A stretch of DNA of 15,308 nt from Marinilabiliaceae bacterium UBA5213. GTDB taxonomy: Bacteria > Bacteroidota > Bacteroidia > Bacteroidales > Marinilabiliaceae. The first letter of the stretch is position 1; each line of letters starts with the position of its first letter. The notes under the pieces are model-generated. The model did no database searches, was not told where the DNA came from, and was given only the letters and a program-made list of their open reading frames with translations. The position numbers and the translations under genes are program-made. The stretch lies in contig DHVH01000247.1 of assembly GCA_002412555.1 (NCBI GenBank), forward strand, positions 1 to 15,308, in the 5' to 3' direction. Below are positions 1 through 7,800 of the stretch, piece by piece.

Positions 1-210
1 TACCCCTCTTTTGATTTCGCAATGTCCCTTTAAGTGCGTGAGTATGGCGCACTGTTCTGCCTGCACCTTGTCGTGCAGACATATCTCCTGCAGGGTATGC
101 ATGACATGGTCAAACGTGTTGATTTCATCGTTGTGCAGAATGAGTAAGCGCTCCTCAATGTGATGTCTCCCTGATCCCTCTTGCTCACTCTTTTTGTCTA
201 AAGGTACCAT
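1..210 (-). CDS. clpS: ATP-dependent Clp protease adaptor ClpS (partial, C-terminus beyond window)
   Basis: Seventy residues can be read from the ATG at 208-210 (minus strand) to the window edge. ClpS delivers N-degron substrates to the ClpA/ClpC unfoldase for degradation by ClpP in the cytoplasm. After a polar tail of about 20 residues comes the ClpS core LLILHNDEINTFDHV (residues 22-36). N27, D28 and E29 align with the E. coli Asn34-Asp35-Asp36 that hold the substrate amino terminus, and F33 and V36 with pocket residues Met40 and Val43. The helix with QAEQC and H59 of THLKG matches E. coli His66. The family is normally about 90-110 residues, so roughly the last 25-35 are missing here. The ATG is the only start that gives a normal N-terminal tail. 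It lies 101 bases downstream of the SPOR-protein gene on the same strand, with no hairpin between, so co-transcription is possible but unproven. Confidence 0.9.
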   Translation of the reverse strand, partial: MVPLDKKSEQEGSGRHHIEERLLILHNDEINTFDHVMHTLQEICLHDKVQAEQCAILTHLKGHCEIKRGV

Positions 211-311
211 AATTAGAAATTTGACATCAAAGTAATAAAAAAAAACGAATTGAAAGTGAATTGTTCGCGCAAATATTGAAAATGGGTATTAATTAGGTCA
301 TAAACCGGTGT

Positions 312-2870
312 TTATTCTTTTTTGCGTGCTTCGTCGAGCGAAATTTGTTGGCCATTTAAAAAAGCCACAACAAATGCGCCCGGAAATCCGGCATTTCGGA
401 TGATATCAACCTGTGACCTGGCTTGCTCATAGCCAGTCCATGATCCGCTAAAAAATTTTCGCAAGCCACTTTCGGGCAGTGTTTCACTGGTGACCTGGGG
501 GATGTTGGCCAGAGCAGCAGCGTTGGGTTCGTTTTTGAATACCCCAATTTGTATTTTGTATTCCAGACCAAGGGCTTGGTTGACCGGTGAGTCAATCGAT
601 GGTTGTTTTGGTCCGGCAGAACCAAAAGCTCCTGCAACAATATCGGCCGGTTGGGCAATGTCGCGACTGGGCTGACCGGCAGCAGGCTGAGGTTCATTCT
701 TGTGAATGGCAGGATAGGAGGGGGCAATGCTTCCTGTGACATCGGTGAATCGGGTGCCTGTCCCACCACTTGCACTATTATTTCTGGGTTGAGAAGCGCC
801 AGCCATTTGTATGTTGAGCGATTCTTCCAGCATTTCATTGCTCTGCCTTTTTAAGGCCAGTAAACGCTCCAGTTGTTCGGGATTGTAGGCATGTAAACGT
901 TTGATGCTTTCGTCCGCTTCGTTGTAACGGGTTCTGGCGTGACTGGCCAGTTCTTCGCTGCCCGATTGGTTGGAAGTTGCTCCAAGTGCCAGTGCTTTCC
1001 GGTAATATAGGTTGTACTTGTGATCCATAGCCTGCTCGTAAAGCACCAGTGAGTTGCGCTTGTATTCTCTGGATTGCTGAATGAGGGCTTCCATTTGCTG
1101 ACTCATTTCCTCTTCGATTTGACTGCCATTGGTGATCCTCTCACGTAAATTGACTGGTTGCGTAGTTACGCTGCGCGATTGCTCCAGCAATCGTGCGGAT
1201 TCCAGCGACAGGATATTGGCCCATACGGTGAGCGAATCGGCGCGTTGCAGTTCTGCCATTTGCGATGCATCAAACAGGGTGCGGTACATGGCAGCACGCT
1301 CATTCATTTTACGCTGGAATTCTGCATCTGAATAAAAAGACAAGGTTCCTTTGTTCAGATTGGCCAATATTTTCTGGAGCTCACTGGGTTTGGCTGGTGC
1401 TTTTTGGGTGGACGACTGCGGGTTGTAACTGCCATCCCGTATTTGCTGTCGGATGAAGTTTAATTCTGTGATGCGGGCCTTCTGGTAGTGCGTGTTAATG
1501 GATTCTTCCAGTCCGTAAGTCTGTTTCTCCAACTCTACAATTTGCTCAATGAGCTGTTTTAATTCCTGCTGATTGTAGCTCTGGCTGTAGGCTTTACGCT
1601 TACTTTCCATCGAGCGGGTTAAGCTGTCCCGCTTCTGGCTGATGGTGAATCCATTGCGGAAATCTGCAAGCGCTGCTTTACTTTGAAAGTGCTCAAAACG
1701 TGTGTATACCAAGGTGTCAGTTACCAAAAACCTGAATTGCTCCGTTTTCTTGTCGTTTTTAGGTGCATTGCCCGGAAACAGGGTGGAGCTGGCTCGTGGA
1801 CTGGCATTTTCAGAAATGGGCAAACTGGCCAATGTTTTGATCTGGTTGACGTTTTGGGTAAAGTTGCGAACAACCTTGTTGTCCCATACAATTTCTGCAA
1901 TGACAACACGATCGCTGCCTACGCCCCGGTTGGTAGCAAACCAGGCTTTGCCGGCATAAATATCGGGTACCAGTAAATAGTCATCATCGGGTGAGTTGAA
2001 AGGAGGTCCCAGGTTGGCTGGTTCTGAAAAGGTGCCCGACTGGGAATCAAAAAAGGATTGGTAGATGTCGAGTCCCCCCATGCCTCCTGGACGGTCAGAG
2101 CTGAAATAAATGGTTGTGCCATCTGTCAGCAGAAAAGGGTAGAGATCGTTGTGATCGCTGTTGATGGAGCCCTCAAGCAATTCTGCTTCTGTCCATGCGT
2201 CCAGTAAGCGTACGATCTTATAAAGATCGTACTTGCCACTGCTTCCCAATAGGGGAAAAAAGACTTCATTGCTACGTTCGGTTCTAAATACCACCTGGTT
2301 GGGATTGACCCCAACACTGAAAAAGTCGCCAGCCTTTAATAATTTTCCCGCATCTTTTGAAAGGTGGTAATGGGATAGTAAGTCATCTTTTGAAATGGTG
2401 TCTTTTTGGATGACCTCAATGCTAAAATATTTGTTGATAAGATTTTCTGCTGCCTCACAGTCCTTAATGGCCCTGTTGGCCAATTCGGTCATTGCGTTGC
2501 TGCCTTTTTGCTTCCTTAAAAATAGTTGGTACTGGTCTTTTGCCAGCTGCGTTTCATATACGCGCTGGTAAAGCTGTCCCAAATAGAAATGAACGTCCGC
2601 TTCCGGTGCTCGCGTAGCAGCAATCTTCAGGCGTTGAATAGCTTCATCGTACCTTTGGTTGAGTTTGAACAGCGATACGCCATAATAGTAATTATAGTTA
2701 ACATCCCGGCTGTTTCTTTCTAAAAGTTGCGCGTACATTTGCAGGGCGTCTGTATATTTTTCGGCTTTGAACAACGAAAGGGCTTCTGCTGGTGTTGCTT
2801 GTTGCTGAGACGCTATGCTTCCTAAAAAACAATTAGATATGATTAAATACAACGCTATTTTTCTCCACAT
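312..2870 (-). CDS. exported TPR-PD40-coiled-coil protein with C-terminal SPOR domain
   Basis: This 852-residue protein opens with a signal peptide (hydrophobic residues 4-20, likely cleavage after SIA at 20; Cys14 is not in a lipobox). Residues 26-145 look like TPR helices (for example YNYYYGVSLFKLNQRYDEAI). Residues 195-330 resemble the WD40-like PD40 repeats of Bacteroidota OmpA-type proteins, with YPFLLTDGTTIYFSSDRPGG at 244-263 and GGLDIY, SEPANLG and NSPDDD following. Residues 410-690 are mostly charged helix or coiled coil, then a Pro/Ser/Gly-rich linker (690-765), and a SPOR domain at about 769-840 (YKIQIGVFKN, then FFSGSWTGYEQARSQV). SPOR domains bind glycan strands lacking stem peptides, so a periplasmic, peptidoglycan-associated role is inferred. 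The TPR-PD40 order recalls PorE of the type IX secretion system, which ends in an OmpA-like domain instead. The exact function is unknown. No Shine-Dalgarno sequence is visible. Confidence 0.85.
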   Translation of the reverse strand: MWRKIALYLIISNCFLGSIASQQQATPAEALSLFKAEKYTDALQMYAQLLERNSRDVNYNYYYGVSLFKLNQRYDEAIQRLKIAATRAPEADVHFYLGQLYQRVYETQLAKDQYQLFLRKQKGSNAMTELANRAIKDCEAAENLINKYFSIEVIQKDTISKDDLLSHYHLSKDAGKLLKAGDFFSVGVNPNQVVFRTERSNEVFFPLLGSSGKYDLYKIVRLLDAWTEAELLEGSINSDHNDLYPFLLTDGTTIYFSSDRPGGMGGLDIYQSFFDSQSGTFSEPANLGPPFNSPDDDYLLVPDIYAGKAWFATNRGVGSDRVVIAEIVWDNKVVRNFTQNVNQIKTLASLPISENASPRASSTLFPGNAPKNDKKTEQFRFLVTDTLVYTRFEHFQSKAALADFRNGFTISQKRDSLTRSMESKRKAYSQSYNQQELKQLIEQIVELEKQTYGLEESINTHYQKARITELNFIRQQIRDGSYNPQSSTQKAPAKPSELQKILANLNKGTLSFYSDAEFQRKMNERAAMYRTLFDASQMAELQRADSLTVWANILSLESARLLEQSRSVTTQPVNLRERITNGSQIEEEMSQQMEALIQQSREYKRNSLVLYEQAMDHKYNLYYRKALALGATSNQSGSEELASHARTRYNEADESIKRLHAYNPEQLERLLALKRQSNEMLEESLNIQMAGASQPRNNSASGGTGTRFTDVTGSIAPSYPAIHKNEPQPAAGQPSRDIAQPADIVAGAFGSAGPKQPSIDSPVNQALGLEYKIQIGVFKNEPNAAALANIPQVTSETLPESGLRKFFSGSWTGYEQARSQVDIIRNAGFPGAFVVAFLNGQQISLDEARKKE

Positions 2871-2925
2871 GATTCTATTCTTTATATCTGATTATCAATT
2901 AGTCAAAAATGATGGATATTGGCTT

Positions 2926-2933
2926 CAAATTTA
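2926..2933 (-). promoter_or_regulatory. candidate -7 box for the SPOR-domain gene
   Basis: Read on the minus strand the octamer is TAAATTTG, an exact match to the Bacteroidota -7 consensus TAnnTTTG. It lies 55 bases before the ATG of the SPOR-protein gene, which would leave a leader of about 45-50 bases. I see no matching TTG/TTTG element at the usual 19-21 base spacing upstream, so this rests on one element. Confidence 0.35.
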
Positions 2934-2960
2934 ATCAAAGCTGTGGAATTTCCTTTGACA

Positions 2961-2992
2961 TTGCCACAATTTTCGCAACAAAATTACCTTCG
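2961..2992 (+). promoter_or_regulatory. candidate promoter for the peroxiredoxin gene
   Basis: TTG at 2961-2963, a 21-base spacer, and TACCTTCG at 2985-2992 (one mismatch to TAnnTTTG) fit the Bacteroidota -33/-7 arrangement. The ATG follows at 3037, giving a leader of about 38 bases. It shares the divergent intergenic region with the minus-strand SPOR gene. Confidence 0.35.
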
Positions 2993-3036
2993 TCCTTGTT
3001 TTAAACCGGTAAGACAGCCATCTATAATATTTTATT

Positions 3037-3492
3037 ATGACACATTTAAAAGAAGGAATGCAAGCACCGGCATTTACCGGTAAGAATCAGGTAGGCGAAA
3101 CCATCTCGCTAAAGGACTTTAATGGTAAAAAAGTGGTGCTCTATTTTTATCCGAAAGATAATACCCCGGGTTGTACTTCCGAGTCTTGTAATTTGAACGA
3201 CAATTATGAGGCGTTTCTGGCTAAGGGTTATGAGGTTATTGGTGTGAGTCCCGATAGTGAAGTTTCTCATCAAAAATTTATTGCTAAGTACAATCTTCGG
3301 TTCAACTTATTGGCCGATACCGAAAAAGAAATTCTAGTCGCCTACGGCGTTTGGGGTGAGAAAAAAATGTATGGAAAAACCTACATGGGCGTAATGAGAA
3401 CAACTTTTATTATTGATGATAAAGGTCTGATTGAAAAGGTCATTGAAAAAGTGGACACCAAAAATCCAACTGCGCAGATTTTATCTGAATAG
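3037..3492 (+). CDS. bcp: thioredoxin-dependent thiol peroxidase, BCP/PrxQ family
   Basis: This 151-residue cytoplasmic peroxiredoxin reduces hydrogen peroxide and organic hydroperoxides and is recycled by thioredoxin. The fold runs from a short N-terminal strand through VVLYFYPKDNTPGCTSESC (residues 33-51). Cys46 is the peroxidatic cysteine in the TPGCT motif, and Cys51 five residues later is the resolving cysteine of the PrxQ alpha-helix 2 subtype. Thr43 and Arg121 (MRTTFIID) complete the active site, and a VIGVSPDS segment follows at 67-74. The length matches the family (about 150-160). The start is the first ATG in frame and gives the usual short leader before the GMQAPAF motif. The gene is alone between the divergent SPOR gene and recA, and its pairing with recA, 77 bases downstream, may only be positional. 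Confidence 0.95.
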   Translation: MTHLKEGMQAPAFTGKNQVGETISLKDFNGKKVVLYFYPKDNTPGCTSESCNLNDNYEAFLAKGYEVIGVSPDSEVSHQKFIAKYNLRFNLLADTEKEILVAYGVWGEKKMYGKTYMGVMRTTFIIDDKGLIEKVIEKVDTKNPTAQILSE

Positions 3493-3502
3493 GGTTTTTA
3501 TT

Positions 3503-3534
3503 TTGATTGGTATTTGTTTTTTTTCTTATCTTCA
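3503..3534 (+). promoter_or_regulatory. candidate recA promoter
   Basis: TTG at 3503-3505, a 21-base T-rich spacer and TATCTTCA at 3527-3534 give a Bacteroidota-like -33/-7 pair with the same 21-base spacing as the pair before the peroxiredoxin gene. It would give a leader of about 30 bases. The octamer has two mismatches to TAnnTTTG, so confidence is limited. I see no obvious LexA-type palindrome. Confidence 0.3.
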
Positions 3535-3569
3535 CCATGCAAATAATTGAAAAATAACATACCAAAAAA

Positions 3570-4604
3570 ATGGCTGAACAAAAAGAAGCAAAAGAGAATA
3601 AAGTCAACCAGGAAAAACTGAAAGCCCTTCAGTTGACCATGGATAAAATTGAAAAATCTTATGGTAAGGGTGCCATTATGCGCATGGGTGATACGGTATA
3701 TATTGATGTTCCCGTTATACCTTCCGGTTCCATAGGTCTAAATTTGGCATTGGGTGTGGGCGGTTATCCACGCGGAAGGGTTGTTGAAATTTTTGGTCCT
3801 GAATCGTCAGGTAAAACAACACTCGCCATACATGCCATTGCTGAAGTCCAAAAAATGGGTGGCATTGCAGCCATTATTGATGCTGAGCATGCCTTTGACC
3901 GTTTTTATGCCGAAAAACTCGGTGTTAACATTGAGGAACTGTTGATTTCACAACCTGACAATGGCGAACAGGCATTGGAAATTGCTGATCAATTAATTCG
4001 TTCTTCAGCCGTTGATTTGGTAGTGATTGACTCCGTAGCGGCGCTAACCCCCAAGGCAGAAATTGAAGGCGAAATGGGTGAGAATAAGGTCGGTCTGCAA
4101 GCTCGACTGATGTCTCAGGCCTTGCGTAAGTTGACTTCCAATATTAGCAAGACCAATACCTGTTGTGTTTTTATCAACCAGTTGCGTGAGAAGATCGGGG
4201 TTATGTTTGGTAATCCTGAAACGACTACCGGCGGTAATGCCCTTAAGTTTTACTCTTCCATACGCCTGGATATTCGGCGCATCTCTCAATTGAAAAATGG
4301 TGACGAGGTGGTTGGTAGTCAAACACGTGTCAAAGTGGTTAAAAACAAAGTGGCTTCCCCATTTCGCAAAGCGGAGTTTGACATCATGTATGGCGAAGGT
4401 ATCTCTAAGGTGGGCGAGATTGTTGACATGGGTGTGGATCTTAACATTGTCAAGAAAAGCGGTAGCTGGTTCAGTTATGGCGAGACCAAACTGGGCCAGG
4501 GGCGCGAAGCTGTCAAAGATTTGATGAAAGACAATCCTGAGCTGGCCGACGAAATAGAAGCTAAAATTGTAGCTGCCTTAAACACTAAGGATAGCAAAAA
4601 ATAA
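3570..4604 (+). CDS. recA: recombinase RecA
   Basis: This is a full-length 344-residue RecA, the ATP-dependent strand-exchange protein of homologous recombination and SOS co-protease. The N-terminal oligomerisation helix is followed by KSYGKGAIMRMGD (29-41). Walker A is GPESSGKT at 76-83. The catalytic glutamate is E106 of DAEHAFD. Walker B is VDLVVIDS (148-155). DNA-binding loop L1 lies in EGEMGENKVGLQARL (166-180), the Gln switch is Q204 in FINQLREKIG, and loop L2 is FGNPETTTGGNAL (213-225). The C-terminal domain ends in a short charged tail (NTKDSKK), less acidic than in E. coli. Every key residue I could check is present. The ATG start gives a Lys/Glu-rich leader of about 15 residues before the conserved core, as in other Bacteroidota. 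The gene has its own candidate promoter and a strong terminator, so it is likely monocistronic or read with the gene before it. Confidence 0.98.
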   Translation: MAEQKEAKENKVNQEKLKALQLTMDKIEKSYGKGAIMRMGDTVYIDVPVIPSGSIGLNLALGVGGYPRGRVVEIFGPESSGKTTLAIHAIAEVQKMGGIAAIIDAEHAFDRFYAEKLGVNIEELLISQPDNGEQALEIADQLIRSSAVDLVVIDSVAALTPKAEIEGEMGENKVGLQARLMSQALRKLTSNISKTNTCCVFINQLREKIGVMFGNPETTTGGNALKFYSSIRLDIRRISQLKNGDEVVGSQTRVKVVKNKVASPFRKAEFDIMYGEGISKVGEIVDMGVDLNIVKKSGSWFSYGETKLGQGREAVKDLMKDNPELADEIEAKIVAALNTKDSKK

Positions 4605-4652
4605 GAAACCATGTTATAGTTGCTTGAAAAAATAGCCACTTTTTCATAAAAA

Positions 4653-4679
4653 GGCCTGAAATGTTTTTCAGGCTTTTTT
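4653..4679 (+). terminator. intrinsic terminator after recA
   Basis: A hairpin with stem GCCTGAA (4654-4660) and TTCAGGC (4667-4673), a six-base loop and a run of six T form a classic rho-independent terminator, 50 bases after the recA stop. Confidence 0.88.
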
Positions 4680-4879
4680 ATGCCTTCCAGTCGTTTACCC
4701 CTTAAAATCTTTCTTTCGTCATAGTTTTTGCAACTTTGGTCATAGGTTTTAATCTATACATCGCCGTTTCACAACTAAACCATTCTTATTACGTAAACAT
4801 AGCAGTTTATACAGTACTGGTTGCTATTTACCACAAGTGTCAGTAACTGATCAATCTTAATTCTAATCTAAAACAAGCT

Positions 4880-7800
4880 ATGCGAAAAGTTCTACTCTTT
4901 TTGTTGCTGGCTCTTCTGCCAGTGTATTTAACCGCTCAAGGTGTTGAAGGCGATGATTGCGAATCAGCTTTAGACTTGGCAAGTTTAACTGCCCCCTATC
5001 ATGGGTCTACCCTTACTGCAAGTAATGATTTTAGTCTTTGCAGTATGGGTAATTCAAATGACCTGATTTTTTATTACGATCTTGCAGTTGGCGAGGCCTT
5101 AGAAATACAACAGGTCTCTAATGATTTTGACTCCCGTCATAGTATGAGATGGGGCGGAGTTTGTCCCGGAGCAAATTTAATTGACTGTATCGATGACCCT
5201 GATACTAAACCCATTTTTTGGAGTAACGAAACGGAAGAAGTACAAAGAGTTTGGTTTATTTTAGGAGGATATGGTTCGGCATCTGGCTCTTTTGTACTTG
5301 ATTGGACCATTCATCCAGAGGGATATTGTCCATCTCCAAATTTTATTGATATTTTTAATACTACCTCTACCTCTACTAGTGTTTACTGGAGCGGGCTGGT
5401 TGCTGGTAGTTCCTGGGAGGTCTTTTATGGACCTCAAGGCTTTGATGTAGAAACTGAAGGGCACAATTTCACAACTGCATCGCAGCTTTCTTCATTAAGT
5501 GATTTGTTACCAGGCACGAATTATGATTTGTATGTCAGGACTATTTGTGGAACAGATGTTTATTCAGATTTGTATGGTCCGGCAACGTTTTTGACACTTC
5601 CTTTTTGTTTGCCGCCAAGCAGTATCAGTTTAACAAATGTAGATTTGAGTTCGGCCATGGTCAGCTGGAATGATGCTGGCAACGTGACCTTATGGGAGCT
5701 TGAGTACGGCATAAAAGGGTTCATACCTGGAAATGGTACACGCATCAGTGAGCTGACTACCCCGAGTACTACACTTTCTGGTCTCGCTCATTCCACTACT
5801 TATGATGTTTATGTTAGAGCTATCTGTAGCAATGATGACCTAAGTACCTGGAGTTCTAAGTTTAGTTTTTCCACCCTTTGCAGTAGTATTCAGGTACCCT
5901 ACATGGAAGCCTTTATAAATCCTGATTTTACGTGCTGGAGCGAAGTTTCCTCTTCAAGCGGGCAATCTGGCTATTCTGTTGATTCCAGGCAGAAATTAAA
6001 TCTGTATGGTCGAAATTCCACCTACATCTTGAGTATGCCCCAAATAAATGTCAACCTTAATGACTTACTGCTTGAATTCAAAGCCTCTTTTATTACTGAG
6101 GGTCACAATTTAATGGTTTTTGAGGTTGGTGTTATGGAGGATCCCAAAAATATGGATTCTTTTATTTCTCAGTTTCTATTGACTGGTTCAGATTTGGGTA
6201 GCGGGGAAAGAGATCATGGTGTTCTGTTGAGTAATGTTCCTGACAGCCACCGTTTTATAGGTTTTAGGTTGCAGTCAGCGGGTTCTTTGGTGTATGTGAC
6301 TGCTATCATTGACGACTTATCATTGACTGTTGCACCCGATTGCATAAGACCTGCATCTTTGAGAAGGACAAGTGCTACCCTTACTTCTTTTTCGGTCGAT
6401 TGGTCGGAGAATGGTGGTTCTGAAAATTGGGAGCTAGTTTATGGCTTGGAAGGTTTTAATCCTGATTATGAGGGCACTTTGGTGGCACTTGGAGAAATCG
6501 GGTATGAAATCTCCGGCCTGGTATCAGGAACCAACTATGAAGTTTATGTGAGGTCGGTTTGTGATGTTGATTTAACCTCTGATTGGAGCAACCCTGTCAT
6601 AATCCGTACCTTAATTGAAGGGGACGATTGCAGCAATGCTATTGATTTGGGTGGTTTAACTGCCCCGTATCAAGGATCAACACTTTTGGCCAGTAATGAT
6701 TTTGATTTATGCTACATGGGTAGTTCCAGGGATCTCATTTTTTTCCACGATGTTGAACCCGGTGCCGAGATAGAAATTTGGCAAAGTAGCAATGGATTTG
6801 ATTCAAGGCATACCATGAGATGGGGAGGGGCGTGTCCCGGTGAAAATATTGTTGAATGTGTGGACGATCCGGATACCAAGCCGCTCTTATGGTTTAATAC
6901 GACCAGTGAAACGCAACGAGTCTGGTTTGTGCTAGGTGGTTTCGGTACTGGGGCTGGTAGCTTTTTGCTCGACTGGCATTACAAGGCTCCTGATTATTGC
7001 TTTGAACCTGTCCATATTGTTCTGTCTGAGATCACTGCCGAAACTGCCATGGTGAATTGGACAAGTAAACCCAATTCTACGGAATGGGAGCTTGGTTATG
7101 GTCTATGGGGTTTTGATCTTGAAACCCAAGGTGAGCGTATGGTAGTAACAGAACCTTCAGCCCAGTTAAACGGGTTAAACCATACAAGCGAGTATCAGGT
7201 TTACATCCGTTCTCTTTGCGGTGAACAAGCGGTTAGCGAATGGGTGTCGACTACATTCTTAACAGCATGTGTTTCGGTATCAATTCCTTATCAACCTGAT
7301 CTTTCCAATGTAAATGCATTGCATTGTTGGAATTTCTTGAGTCCTTCCTGGAATGGGAGTCATACTGTTAATTCCTCAAGAATAAATTATAACGTTATAA
7401 ATACGACGATCTTTCATGTAATGCCGCTTGTTGACGAGCCTCTTGCAGGCCTGTCGGTACGTTTTAATGCCTCTACGGGAAATTTTACGAATGCAGGAGG
7501 CGAGAAGTTAATAGAAATAGGAACGCTTTCAAATCCAGCCAATATGGCGACATTTGTTGCCGCTGAGTCTTTTGCCTTAAGTGAATTAAGTGCCAATAAG
7601 ACTTCTTATGGTGCTGTTTTGCAAAATGTGCCTGAGGGACATACCTACATTGGATGGCGATTGGTTAATGGAGAAAACAATAATCTTACTTTCCATGTCA
7701 GTGATGTGGTAGTGGATTATGCCGATGTATGTGTAGCCCCAGTTGAATTGCAGGCCGAATTCATTGCTGCCCGATATGCTACCTTTACCTGGCGGGAGTT

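Noticed and set aside
228..235. TTACTTTG on the minus strand before clpS as a -7 promoter box
   Set aside because: It has one mismatch, would leave only about 11 bases of leader, and has no TTG element at a suitable distance; the region is very A/T-rich, so such matches arise easily.
301..314. TAAAC-CGGT-GTTTA small hairpin at the end of the SPOR gene as a terminator
   Set aside because: The stem has five mostly A/T pairs, overlaps the stop codon and lacks a T run on the minus strand.
301..3010. TAAACCGGT occurring at 301-309 and 3002-3010, flanking the SPOR gene like a target-site or att pair
   Set aside because: Nine bases only, same orientation around an ordinary gene with no integrase or terminal repeats; best explained by chance.
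4680..4879. Promoter of the large surface protein gene, for example CAACTTTG at 4731-4738
   Set aside because: The octamer begins CA rather than TA and no TTG lies at the right spacing; the region is A/T-rich and I could not choose a site with confidence.
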